NCBI RefSeq assembly: GCF_900111995.1
Contig: NZ_FOKF01000020.1
Coordinates: 34,419-98,418, forward strand
Origin: Collimonas sp. OK607
GTDB lineage: Bacteria > Pseudomonadota > Gammaproteobacteria > Burkholderiales > Burkholderiaceae_D
Length of the DNA stretch: 64,000 nucleotides
Direction: 5' to 3'
The stretch's first letter is position 1, and each line of letters opens with the position of its first letter. The notes below the pieces were generated by a model. It was not told the DNA's origin. It did not search any database and saw only the letters and a list, made by a program, of their open reading frames with translations. Positions 36,578 through 45,538 of this stretch are shown here, in pieces. A program made the translations under genes and the position numbers.

Positions 36578-38089
36578 ATGAGAGCCCATTTGATTCACGT
36601 GCACATGACGCCGCTTTGGTTCCTGCCGATTATTGCTGGCTTGCTGAGCGGCTGTGCTGTCGGCCCGGATTTCCAAACGCCTGCAGCGCCAGTTGTACAG
36701 CAGTACACGGCGGGCACTCCGGTCACGGCGACCGTAGCAAGCGCAGGTGCGGGTGGCGTCGCCCAACGGTTTGATCCAGCCATGGATATCCCGGCGCAAT
36801 GGTGGGCGCTGTTTCATTCGCCGCAGCTGGATACACTTGTACGTGAAGCTCTAGCCAACAGTCCTTTGATGGCGCAGGCCAAAGCCACCTTGCGCCAGGC
36901 CCGCGAAACCCTGAGCGGGCAGACTGGCGTCACTCGTTATCCGCAAGTCGACCTGCAGCTGGGTAGTACGCGCCAGCAGATCGATACAGCGGCTCTCGGC
37001 ATTCCGAATGTGCCGCAGGCCGGGCCGTTTACGCTGTACAACGCTGCGGTTGATGTGTCCTATACCGTAGACGCATTCGGCGCTAATACCCGCATGCTGG
37101 AAGGTCTGCAGGCGCAAGTGCAGAATCAGGCCGATGAATTGCAAGCGGTGCGGTTGACGCTTGCAGCCAATGTTGTGACCGCAGCCATCAGGCAAGCCTC
37201 GCTGCGTACCCAGATTGTCAGTAGCGAGCAAATGCTGCGACTGCAGCTTCAGCAGCTCGACATCATGGAACAACGGTTTGCCGCCGGCGGTATCGCCCGG
37301 CGGGATCTGAAAAACCAGCGCACGTTGGTGGCGCAGAGCGAGGCTGCGTTACCTGCCCTCAGGCAGCAACTGGCGCAGGTCAGCCATCAGCTGGCGGTTT
37401 ACCTGGGTAAAGCACCGGCCCAGGTCGATTTGCAGCCGCTGGATTTGAATACGCTGACGCTGCCGGCTACCTTGCCGTTGAGCTTGCCCTCGGCACTGGC
37501 GCGCCAGCGCCCCGACATCCGGGCGGCGGAAGCGACGCTGCATCAGGCCAGCGCACAGGTCGGGGTGGCCACGGCCAATCTCTATCCGCGACTCACCATA
37601 TCCGGCAGCGTGGGGGCGGAGCAGACGCGTATTTCCGAGATTGCCAATAGCCTGAATGTCTGGAGCATCGGCATCAAATTGATGCAGCCGTTGTTCCATG
37701 GCGGCGAACTGCGCGCTAAAAAGCGCTCGGCGATTGCCGCCTACGATGCCGCAGCAGCAGGTTATCAGCAGACAGTATTGCAGGCGTTGCAGCAGGTGGC
37801 GGATTCCTTGCGGGCCCTGGAGAACGACGCCCGGGCCTTGCAGGCAAGGACACAGGCAGCCGTGAACGCGGAGGACAGTTTGACTTTCACACAGCGCCAG
37901 TATCAGGCCGGCGGCGTCAGCCATCTCAGTTTGCTGGATGCTCAGCGCCAGCGGATGCAAACCGACCTGGACCGGACGGTTGCGCAAGCGGCGCGATTTA
38001 CCGACACGGCCGCATTGTTGCAAGCATTGGGAGGCGGCTGGTGGAATGCGTCAGATGCGGGTGACGATTGCATTCAAGACTGCAAATGA
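36578..38089 (+). CDS. Outer-membrane efflux lipoprotein (NodT/OprM family)
   Basis: 503-aa TolC-like channel with lipoprotein signal (LLSGC, C26), AVGPDFQTPAAP after it and the two long helical repeats of the family (for example RFAAGGIARRDL-like and RQYQAGGVSHLSLLDAQRQ). The start at 36578 has GAGGA upstream; a longer frame from 36533 overlaps the permease end. It completes the tripartite exporter formed with the three genes upstream. Confidence 0.9.
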   Translation: MRAHLIHVHMTPLWFLPIIAGLLSGCAVGPDFQTPAAPVVQQYTAGTPVTATVASAGAGGVAQRFDPAMDIPAQWWALFHSPQLDTLVREALANSPLMAQAKATLRQARETLSGQTGVTRYPQVDLQLGSTRQQIDTAALGIPNVPQAGPFTLYNAAVDVSYTVDAFGANTRMLEGLQAQVQNQADELQAVRLTLAANVVTAAIRQASLRTQIVSSEQMLRLQLQQLDIMEQRFAAGGIARRDLKNQRTLVAQSEAALPALRQQLAQVSHQLAVYLGKAPAQVDLQPLDLNTLTLPATLPLSLPSALARQRPDIRAAEATLHQASAQVGVATANLYPRLTISGSVGAEQTRISEIANSLNVWSIGIKLMQPLFHGGELRAKKRSAIAAYDAAAAGYQQTVLQALQQVADSLRALENDARALQARTQAAVNAEDSLTFTQRQYQAGGVSHLSLLDAQRQRMQTDLDRTVAQAARFTDTAALLQALGGGWWNASDAGDDCIQDCK

Positions 38090-38101
38090 TGGCGCATGCG
38101 A

Positions 38102-39061
38102 TCATTTGAACTCCAGCAAGCCAGGCAATTCCGATTTCAGAAAATCCACAAACGCCCGAACCGCCAGCGCCAGGCCGCGGCGTGACGGAAACAGCACCAC
38201 CAGGTGGCCGGCCCTCGGCCGCCATTCCGGCAGCACCACTTTCAACCTGCCCGCTGCCAGTTCGGCGGTGCAGGCATACAACGGCAACCCGGCTACGCCC
38301 ATGCCGGCCAGGGTTGCTTCCTTAAGCATAGCTAAGTTATCGGTTTGCAATCTGAGTCTGCTGACCGGTATGTGGTGACGTGCATCATTCTGTCCCAGCA
38401 GGCGCCATGCGGCTTCGGTTTCGTTGATCGATCCGTAAAACAGGGCATCTGCCTTGGCGAGGCTCTCCAGGTTGTCGATCGGGCCGGCCTGCGTCAGGTA
38501 AGACGGGCTCACCACCAGCGCCCAGCGTACCGAACAGAGGTTGGCCTGGATCAGGCTCGACGATTCCTGTCCGATGCCGAGACCACGTACCACCACATCG
38601 ATATTTTCCTCTATCAGATCGACGCTGCGATTGCTTGCCTGGACCATCAGCTACACCTTGGGATAGGTCTGCATGAAGCGCGGCAGCAACTGCGCCAGCA
38701 CGATGTCGGCGATGGCTACCGGCAGGCTGACCCGCACAACGCCGGTTGGCTGGTCGAGCCGCTTGCGTACCGCATCTTCGCCGGCATGCGCTTCCGCAAC
38801 CATCGCCACGCAATGCCGATAGAGCTCCTGGCCGGCGTCGGTCAGGCTCATGCGGCGGGAAGTGCGCTGCAGCAGCCGTGAGCCTAGCCGCGTCTCCAAT
38901 TGTGCGATGCGGCGCGAGATACGGGATTTCGGAATGCCGAGAGCATCTCCTGCCGCTGTAAAGCCGTGTCGCTCCACTACCTGGACAAACAGGTAGAGGT
39001 CGTTCAGGTCGATAGATAGAGGGTTCATTGGGATATAGCTGTCGATTGCGCCATCGTTCAA
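38102..39061 (-). pseudogene. LysR-family regulator interrupted by an amber codon
   Basis: The frame encodes a full-size LysR regulator (319 codons) with N-terminal winged helix-turn-helix (HGFTAAGDALGIPKSRISRRIAQLE) and effector domain ending FVDFLKSELPG. A TAG at 38653-38651 falls at codon 137, inside the conserved TYPKV-x-L-x-VQASNR-x-VDLIEE stretch. Everything after it stays in frame and looks conserved. It is either a recent pseudogene or a sequencing error; readthrough cannot be excluded. It is divergent from a pirin gene, a common LysR target. Confidence 0.85.
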
Positions 39062-39217
39062 ATTTATCGTTCTGCTGATGAAACGATAAGTTGTTATTTT
39101 GCACCTTTATCTATGATCGTCGCAAGAACATAATCCATCTCATCCAAATCTGGTATTTGAACCCGTCACCCACGAAGAAACAGGTCAAGCCAGTTTTCTA
39201 CTTTCAAAGGGCTTTGC

Positions 39218-40075
39218 ATGAACAATACATTGCGTATCTCGGAAATCGTCGTCGGCCATGGCATGGAAATCGGCCATGGTTTCCATGTCAAACATTTTGC
39301 AGAAAACGAGTTCCACGGCTTGGTTGATCCGGTCGTCATGCTGGACCACTTCCACATGACCGCGCCAACCTTCGATCCGCATCCGCACGCGGGCATATCG
39401 GCGGTGACCTATATGTTTGAGGACTCCACCAGTCCGCACGTGAATTACGATTCGCTCGGCAACCAGGGGCCGATTCACCCGGGTGACCTGCACTGGTTCG
39501 TTGCCGGCCGTGGGGCGGTGCATACCGAGCAGCCGGAAGGCGAGAATCCGCATGTGCATGCCTTGCAGATTTTCGTCAATCTACCTGCCGGCAAGAAGCT
39601 TATCGATCCGTATGCGGTGCATGTGGATAGCGTCGACATACCCGAAATCCACTCTGCCGGCGTGCGGGTCAGGGTGGTGGCGGGAGAATCGCAGGGAGTG
39701 GTTTCGCCGGCGGTCCTGCCGGAACCGTTCACGCTGCTGGATGGTTTTCTGGAAACTGGCGCGGTCTTTGAACATGTCGTGCCGGCCGGCTGGAACGCCA
39801 TGGTCTATGCCGTGCAAGGCCGGTTAACCCTGAGCGCGGACAGCGATGCCACGCGCCAGGTGTTGGCGGAGGCGAGCGCGGCAGGCGTCGGCGGAGCGGC
39901 AACGCTCAGGCTGACGGCAGCCGGCTCTGCACATTTTGTAATCCTGTCCGGCCCGGCTCTCAACGAACCGCTGGTCAAGCATGGCCCGTTTGTGATGAAT
40001 ACGCGGGAGCAAATGAATGATCGTCTCCAGGCATATCAGGGTGGCGAGTTCGGGCGGCTGGAATTGCCTTCCTGA
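39218..40075 (+). CDS. Pirin family protein
   Basis: 285-aa bicupin of the pirin family. Likely iron ligands in the N-terminal cupin are H55 and H57 (FDPHPHAGI) and H102 and E104 (GRGAVHTEQ). Bacterial pirins include quercetin dioxygenases and metabolic regulators, and the substrate cannot be told from sequence. Divergent from the broken LysR gene and convergent with the next LysR gene. Confidence 0.92.
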   Translation: MNNTLRISEIVVGHGMEIGHGFHVKHFAENEFHGLVDPVVMLDHFHMTAPTFDPHPHAGISAVTYMFEDSTSPHVNYDSLGNQGPIHPGDLHWFVAGRGAVHTEQPEGENPHVHALQIFVNLPAGKKLIDPYAVHVDSVDIPEIHSAGVRVRVVAGESQGVVSPAVLPEPFTLLDGFLETGAVFEHVVPAGWNAMVYAVQGRLTLSADSDATRQVLAEASAAGVGGAATLRLTAAGSAHFVILSGPALNEPLVKHGPFVMNTREQMNDRLQAYQGGEFGRLELPS

Positions 40076-40078
40076 CGA

Positions 40079-41002
40079 TCACCAGGAGTTTTCCGAATCT
40101 CTCGATTGAGCCAGATGGGATTTGAAGCGTTGCGCAAGGAAATCGACAAACGCGGTGACCTTGGCAGACAGGTTCAGGCGCTCGGGATAGACTGCAAAAA
40201 TATCGGACGACGGCAGCGTCCAGTCGTCCAGCACCTGGCGCAGCCGTCCGGATCGGATATACGGCGCCACATCCCACTCCGAGCGCATCAATATGCCGTG
40301 TCCCGCAAGCGCCCATTCCAGCGCAGTCTCGCCATCGTTAGTGCTAAGCGTGCCACGTACCTTGACGGTCTCGTGGCGCTTGCCTTTGCTTAAATGCCAG
40401 CTGCCGTAAGCGGCATCGTTTTCCCGCAACACGATGCAAGCGTGTTTTTGAAGGTCACGTGGAGAAGGCGGAGCTGCATGTTGAATCAGATAGGCTGGCG
40501 CCGCGCATAACAAGCGTCGATTGGAGGCGATCTTGCGCGCAATGATGCGGGCATCCGGCATTTCGCCAATCCTGATGCCGATATCGAAGGCCTGGTCGGC
40601 CAGGTTCAAGGGGCGGTCGGAAAGCTGCAATTGAACTTCTACTTCCGGATAGCGCTTGCTGAATGCCGAAACGGCCGGGCCGATATGTTTGCGTCCGAAG
40701 CCGAAACTGGCGTTGATGCGCAGCAGTCCTTTCGGTATTGCCCTGCTGTTACTGACGGTACGTTCCAGCGCTTCGATTTCGGCCAGGATACGCGTGCCAT
40801 CGGCCAGGTATATCTCTCCCTCATGAGTGACGCTCATGCTTCGGGTAGTCCGATTCAGCAAACGCACGCCCAATCGCTGTTCTATATTCGCCAGTCTCTT
40901 GGTAACCGCCGGCGGCGTAACGCCGAGTTCGCGCGCCAACGCCGCCAGACTGCCGGCTTTGACCAGGATGGCAAAAAAAGAGAGATCCGAGATCGTATTC
41001 AT
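40079..41002 (-). CDS. LysR-family transcriptional regulator
   Basis: 307-aa regulator: winged helix-turn-helix at about residues 1-60 (GSLAALARELGVTPPAVTKRLANIE) and an intact effector domain. It is transcribed away from the dehalogenase-leuC-leuD operon across a 98-bp gap that contains an AATTC-N4-GAATT dyad, the classical layout for a LysR regulator of the divergent operon. Confidence 0.92.
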   Translation of the reverse strand: MNTISDLSFFAILVKAGSLAALARELGVTPPAVTKRLANIEQRLGVRLLNRTTRSMSVTHEGEIYLADGTRILAEIEALERTVSNSRAIPKGLLRINASFGFGRKHIGPAVSAFSKRYPEVEVQLQLSDRPLNLADQAFDIGIRIGEMPDARIIARKIASNRRLLCAAPAYLIQHAAPPSPRDLQKHACIVLRENDAAYGSWHLSKGKRHETVKVRGTLSTNDGETALEWALAGHGILMRSEWDVAPYIRSGRLRQVLDDWTLPSSDIFAVYPERLNLSAKVTAFVDFLAQRFKSHLAQSRDSENSW

Positions 41003-41029
41003 TCTTAACTTTAAAGAAATAATAGAGTT

Positions 41030-41043
41030 AATTCTAATGAATT
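41030..41043. promoter_or_regulatory. Candidate LysR binding dyad
   Basis: AATTCTAATGAATT (5-bp arms, 4-bp centre) midway between the lysR start at 41002 and the hydrolase start at 41101. It resembles a LysR recognition half-site pair. Confidence 0.45.
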
Positions 41044-41100
41044 ATAAATTCTGAAGCCGGTTATACAATCGCTGTAAGCAAAAAAGCGAGAGGTCGACAA

Positions 41101-41979
41101 ATGTTTTCTGGATTCGAACACGGCATGGCGGACGTCAACGGCACACAGATCAATTACATCCGCGGCGGCAGTGGCCCGGCACTGTTGTTACTGCACGGGC
41201 ATCCGCAAACGCATGTGATATGGCATAAGGTGGCGCTGCAGCTGGCCAGCCGCTTCACTGTTATTGCGGCAGACCTGCGTGGCTACGGCGACAGCGGCAA
41301 ACCGGCGGGACTGCCGGACCATAGCAATTATTCCAAACGAAGCATGGGCCAGGATCAGATCGACCTGATGGCGCAATTAGGTTTTCCGCAATTCCTGTTG
41401 ATGGGGCATGACCGCGGAGGCCGGGTCGCCTATCGCATGGCGCTTGATCATCCGCATGCGGTGAGCAAGCTGGTATTGCTGGATATCGCACCGACATTGG
41501 CCATGTACGAACAGACCGACATGGCATTCGCCACCGCCTATTTCCATTGGTTCTTCCTGATCCGGCCGGCGCCTTTCCCCGAACTGCTGATCGGCTCGCA
41601 TCCCGAGGAATACCTGAAGCATACGATAGGCGGCCGCAGTGCCGGCCTGGCACCGTTCACGCAGCAAGCCTACGCCGAGTATCTGCGTTGCCTCAGCGAT
41701 CCGGCCACCGTCCACGGCATCTGCGAGGACTATCGCGCCAGCGCCGGCATCGATCTGGAACATGAACGCCAGGATCTGGCAGCGGGCCGCAAGATACAGT
41801 GCGAAACCCTGGTTCTGTGGGGTGCGCAGGGCGTCATCGAAAAGTGTTTTAAGCCACTGCAAGAATGGCAGCATCTGGCCGGCAAGCTAAGCGGCAAGGC
41901 GCTGGCCTGCGGCCACTACATCCCCGAGGAAGCGCCGGATGCCTTGCTGGCTGAAGTTGTTCCATTTTTCACAGTCTGA
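41101..41979 (+). CDS. Alpha/beta hydrolase, haloacetate (fluoroacetate) dehalogenase type
   Basis: 292-aa hydrolase with the features of fluoroacetate/haloacetate dehalogenases. Nucleophile D104 lies in GHDRGGR with R105 and R108 able to bind the carboxylate. H149-W150 (AYFHWFFL) and Y211 (CEDYRA) match the halide-stabilising His-Trp-Tyr set. D128 and H272 (CGHYIPEE) complete the triad. An HGHPQ turn forms the oxyanion region. It would convert haloacetate to glycolate and halide. Related epoxide hydrolases lack the HW pair and have Tyr elsewhere, so I favour dehalogenase. It leads an operon with leuC- and leuD-type genes (16 bp to the next start) opposite a LysR gene. Confidence 0.78.
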   Translation: MFSGFEHGMADVNGTQINYIRGGSGPALLLLHGHPQTHVIWHKVALQLASRFTVIAADLRGYGDSGKPAGLPDHSNYSKRSMGQDQIDLMAQLGFPQFLLMGHDRGGRVAYRMALDHPHAVSKLVLLDIAPTLAMYEQTDMAFATAYFHWFFLIRPAPFPELLIGSHPEEYLKHTIGGRSAGLAPFTQQAYAEYLRCLSDPATVHGICEDYRASAGIDLEHERQDLAAGRKIQCETLVLWGAQGVIEKCFKPLQEWQHLAGKLSGKALACGHYIPEEAPDALLAEVVPFFTV

Positions 41980-41995
41980 GCGGGCGAGGCACACC

Positions 41996-43432
41996 ATGGA
42001 TAGCAATGTCTTGCAGCGTACGCTTTACAGGAAACTGGTGGATTCGCACACCGTCACCCGGCTCGATGAACAGCATGTGCTGTTGTACGTCGACCTGCAT
42101 ATCATGAACGAATACACGAGCCCGCAAGCATTCAGCGGCCTGCGCGAGAAGAATCGTAAAGTCTTGCGGCCGCAACAACAGTTGGCAGTAGTCTCGCACA
42201 TAATCCCGACCCATCCGGTCAGCGTCGCCAGCCGTGTGATTATCGATCCCGCGTCGGCGCTACAGGCGAGCAACCTGAAGCGCAATTGCAGCGATTTCGG
42301 CATCAAACTGTTCGATACCAACCACGAACAGCAAGGCATCGAACACATCATTGCGCCCGAGCATGGCTGGATCCGTCCGGGCATGGTGGTGCTGTGCGGG
42401 GATAGCCACACTACCACGTATGGCGCGCTGGGCGCCTTGGGATTTGGCGTCGGCACCTCTGAGGTGGAACACATCTTGGCCACGCAGACGCTGGTTTACC
42501 GGCTGGCGCAAGACATGCATATCAAGGTCGACGGTGTGCTTCCCGCCGGTACCTCGGTCAAGGACCTGATCTTGCTGATCATCGCCCGCATAGGCGCACA
42601 GGGCGCGCGCGGGTATGCGGTGGAATTTTCGGGTTCGACGATTGCAACGTTGTCGGCCGAGGCGCGGATGACTTTATGCAATATGGCGGTGGAGGCGGGA
42701 GCCAGGGCGGCGTTGATCCAGCCTGATCAAATCACTTTCGACTATATCAGGCAGCGTGCAGGCAATCTGGATCCGGAAGAATTCAAGCAAGCGCTCGGGG
42801 ATTGGAGGGAGCTCTATTCCGACGCCGATGCAGTCTTTGATGTCGAACATGTGTTCTCGGCCTCGGAAGTCGCCCCGTTCGTGACCTGGGGCACCAGCCC
42901 CGATCAGGCGATGGCAGTCACCGCAATGATCCCAGATCCCGCATCGGCAGCCGATGAGCATGCCAGCACCACTATTTCGCAAGCCTTGCAATATATGGGG
43001 CTGACCGCCGGAGAGACTTTGCTTGGCTTGCCGATCGACCGGGTTTTCATAGGATCGTGTACCAATGGCCGCATCGAGGATCTGCGTATCGCGGCGTCGA
43101 TGATCAACGGCCGTCATGTCGCGCGAACGGTCAGGGCGATGGTAGTTCCCGGCTCCGGGGAGGTGCGGCGGCAGGCCGAACAGGAAGGTTTGGCGAAAAT
43201 TTTCACCGACGCCGGTTTTGAATGGCGCCAGCCTGGATGCTCCATGTGCCTGGCGATGAATGACGATGTCCTGGCGCCAGGCGAACGCTGTGCTTCAACC
43301 ACCAACCGCAATTTCGAAGGGCGCCAAGGCAGAGGCGGGCGCACCCATTTGATGAGTCCCGCCATGGCCGCGGCAGCTGCGATAAGCGGATGCATCAGCG
43401 ATAGCCGCACACTGGAGAATCTGCATGGATGA
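41996..43432 (+). CDS. leuC: LeuC-type large subunit of a 3-isopropylmalate dehydratase paralogue
   Basis: 478-aa aconitase-superfamily subunit. The three 4Fe-4S cysteines are C355 (GSCTNGR), C415 and C418 (PGCSMCLAMN). CGDSHTTTYGALGALGFG and GTSEVEHILATQ are intact. Start at 41996; an earlier frame from 41939 lies inside the hydrolase gene. Usually LeuCD isomerises 2- and 3-isopropylmalate in leucine synthesis. Here no leuA or leuB is near, and the partner is a dehalogenase-type hydrolase, so it may be a paralogue with another hydroxyacid substrate (citramalate, homocitrate or similar). Overlaps leuD by eight bases. Confidence 0.88.
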   Translation: MDSNVLQRTLYRKLVDSHTVTRLDEQHVLLYVDLHIMNEYTSPQAFSGLREKNRKVLRPQQQLAVVSHIIPTHPVSVASRVIIDPASALQASNLKRNCSDFGIKLFDTNHEQQGIEHIIAPEHGWIRPGMVVLCGDSHTTTYGALGALGFGVGTSEVEHILATQTLVYRLAQDMHIKVDGVLPAGTSVKDLILLIIARIGAQGARGYAVEFSGSTIATLSAEARMTLCNMAVEAGARAALIQPDQITFDYIRQRAGNLDPEEFKQALGDWRELYSDADAVFDVEHVFSASEVAPFVTWGTSPDQAMAVTAMIPDPASAADEHASTTISQALQYMGLTAGETLLGLPIDRVFIGSCTNGRIEDLRIAASMINGRHVARTVRAMVVPGSGEVRRQAEQEGLAKIFTDAGFEWRQPGCSMCLAMNDDVLAPGERCASTTNRNFEGRQGRGGRTHLMSPAMAAAAAISGCISDSRTLENLHG

Positions 43433-44069
43433 CAAGACCCGCATGACACACATAACCGGCATCGCAGCGCCGCTGCTGATCGACAACCTGGATACCGATC
43501 AGATCATGCCCAAGCAATTCCTGAGAATCATCACCAGGGAAGGGCTGGACAAGGGTGTCCTGTTTGACTTGCGGTTTGATCCTGATGGTCGGCCAAAACC
43601 TGATTTTGTACTGAATCGCGCTGAATACAAGAATGCAAACATTCTCATCGGCGGCCCTAATTTCGGTTGTGGCTCCAGTCGCGAACATGCGGTATGGGGG
43701 TTGCAGCAATTGGGCGTCGGGGCGGTCATTGCACCCAGTTTCGGCGAAATATTCTTCAGCAATGCCCTGAATAATCGTTTGCTATTGATCGTGCTGGAAC
43801 CAGAAAAAATCGCACTGCTGCTGCAAGACCTGGCAATCGATAAACGCCTGGATATCGATCTGGAAAAGATGGAGATCCGCTGCGCCTCGCATGTATTCGG
43901 CTTTGTGCTTGGTGCGCGACATAAAAAGATGATCGTTGAAGGGCTCGATATGGTGGGCGCGACGATGCAGCTGCTGCCGCAGATCGAGGCATTCGAACAG
44001 ACGTACCATGCGGCTTTTCCATGGGGTAAAGTGTTGTTCAGCGAGGCACCGCAGGAGGCTTCCGCCTGA
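43425..44069 (+). CDS. leuD: LeuD-type small subunit of the dehydratase
   Basis: 214-aa swivel-domain subunit pairing with the LeuC-type protein. Family motifs DNLDTDQIMPKQFL near the start and GPNFGCGSSREHAVWGL in the middle (substrate-binding Ser-Arg) are present. Length is normal. Its 3' end overlaps the convergent membrane-protein gene by 32 bp, an unusual tail-to-tail overlap that probably marks the edge of the GC-rich block that follows. Confidence 0.9.
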   Translation: MDDKTRMTHITGIAAPLLIDNLDTDQIMPKQFLRIITREGLDKGVLFDLRFDPDGRPKPDFVLNRAEYKNANILIGGPNFGCGSSREHAVWGLQQLGVGAVIAPSFGEIFFSNALNNRLLLIVLEPEKIALLLQDLAIDKRLDIDLEKMEIRCASHVFGFVLGARHKKMIVEGLDMVGATMQLLPQIEAFEQTYHAAFPWGKVLFSEAPQEASA

Positions 44070-44625
44070 GGATTTGAAGCAAGCGGGCACCGCCGTCGAA
44101 GCCGCGACAAACCCCCGAGGCGATCGCGCCGGTAACTACGAGCATCGCCGCTGTATGAACGCCCACGGCTGCGAGTGCCAGCGTCAGCGAGCCGGATGCC
44201 GTGATGTCGCGGGCTGGCGCGTCTCCCATGCAAATCGGGATAAGCGCCGGCACCAGCATCAATCCGGCGCCGTGTCCGGTGGACATCATGAAAGACCAGA
44301 GCGCCAGCCCGGCATGGCCTGCCGGCGTCCGAGACCGCTTGTCTTTGCGGCCCGACAGGTGATACACCACCACGACGATAAGCAACACGCCCGCCAAGGC
44401 CTGAAACACGATGCGATCCATCGTCAGGCCAAGCGCTACTGCGGCGGCCACTAGCAAGACCGACGCAGCGTGCCCGATCCCGATCGGCACCAAGGCTCGC
44501 AGCGCCCGCGACCGATCGCGCGACCGGACGCCCCAGGCGGCGGCAAACATCCAGCCGGTTGCAGGATTCAACCCGTGAAGGGCGCCGATCCCTGCCACCG
44601 CCAGCCATGGCCAAAGGCTCAACAT
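44038..44625 (-). CDS. Uncharacterised multi-pass membrane protein
   Basis: 195-aa protein with five to six hydrophobic segments. Conserved-looking polar sites within membrane segments are GALHGLNPATGWMFAAAWG near the N-terminus, GIGHAAS, and MSTGHGAGLMLVPALIP. Regular His/Asn placement recalls metal or small-ion transporters of the NicO/UreH type, but I cannot assign it. Last gene of a leftward four-gene GC-rich operon, 30 bp after the DUF899 gene. It may be an acquired unit. Confidence 0.75.
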   Translation of the reverse strand: MLSLWPWLAVAGIGALHGLNPATGWMFAAAWGVRSRDRSRALRALVPIGIGHAASVLLVAAAVALGLTMDRIVFQALAGVLLIVVVVYHLSGRKDKRSRTPAGHAGLALWSFMMSTGHGAGLMLVPALIPICMGDAPARDITASGSLTLALAAVGVHTAAMLVVTGAIASGVCRGFDGGARLLQILRRKPPAVPR

Positions 44626-44655
44626 GATGTGCTCCGCGCTCAGGTAGTCCGCGCT

Positions 44656-45450
44656 TCAGACGTGCGCATCGCAGCATGAACCAGCTGTCGATGCCGGCTT
44701 CCCGATCGAGTCCGTATCGTAGCGGTCGTGGTGGCGCACCCATTCCATTTTGTTGGGCACGTCGTTCTCGTCGCGACCCTTGGGCGTGAGGTCTATCAGG
44801 TTGTATGCGCCTATCATGACCTCCACGCCACGGCCGTAGGTCGAGTAAGTGTGGAAGATCTCGCCCGCGTCATCCTTGTAGAACACGCTGATACCGGGCG
44901 CCTCTTCTGCAGGGAAGGACTGCATGCCGTAGTTGTAGTAGACCTCGCCCTTGGCCATTTCTTCCGGCGTGAAGCTGACGTGGAAATCCTGGTTGAAATC
45001 GCTGTCATGCGAAGACACCCACCCGAACTGCCAGCCCATGCGTTGGCGAAAACGTTCGATATCGACCAGCGGTGCGTGCGAAATGGCCACCAGCGTAATG
45101 TCGCGATGCGCCAGGTGTACGTTCATGCCGTCGCTGTGGTCCGCCATGAAAGAGCAGCTCGGGCAACCTTGCTCCCATCCCGGGCCGAACATGAAGTGCT
45201 GCACCAGCAGCTGGCGGCGGCCTTCGAACAGCTCGGAGAGCGTGCGCCGGCCTTCGGGTGTGTCGAAAACGTAGTTCTTCTCGACGCGTTCCCACGGTAG
45301 TTCGCGGCGTTCGCGGGCAATCTGGTCATGCAGGTGCGTCAGTTCCTTTTCGCGCGCCAGCAAGGTCTTGCGCGCGCTCAGCCAGCGATCGCTGGAGACG
45401 ACGGGGTGGTTCAAGGGCAAGGGACGTGTTTTGGCAACGGAGGTATTCAT
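44656..45450 (-). CDS. DUF899 family thioredoxin-like protein
   Basis: 264-aa cytoplasmic protein of the DUF899 family, with a thioredoxin-like core and a CPSC motif (C96, C99 in WEQGCPSCSF) at the position of the redox cysteines. The C-terminus ends in GSCCDAHV. Good SD (AAGGAGAA). Function is not established; a thiol-disulfide or peroxiredoxin-like role is suggested by the fold. It is third in the GC-rich operon. Confidence 0.85.
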   Translation of the reverse strand: MNTSVAKTRPLPLNHPVVSSDRWLSARKTLLAREKELTHLHDQIARERRELPWERVEKNYVFDTPEGRRTLSELFEGRRQLLVQHFMFGPGWEQGCPSCSFMADHSDGMNVHLAHRDITLVAISHAPLVDIERFRQRMGWQFGWVSSHDSDFNQDFHVSFTPEEMAKGEVYYNYGMQSFPAEEAPGISVFYKDDAGEIFHTYSTYGRGVEVMIGAYNLIDLTPKGRDENDVPNKMEWVRHHDRYDTDSIGKPASTAGSCCDAHV

Positions 45451-45538
45451 GATGTTCTCCTTGGCTCGAAGAGCCGTTCTGGATTTTTCAATGCGCCGGT
45501 CCAGCCGCGCTGGTGGCCGGGCGGTATACGATCAGCGA

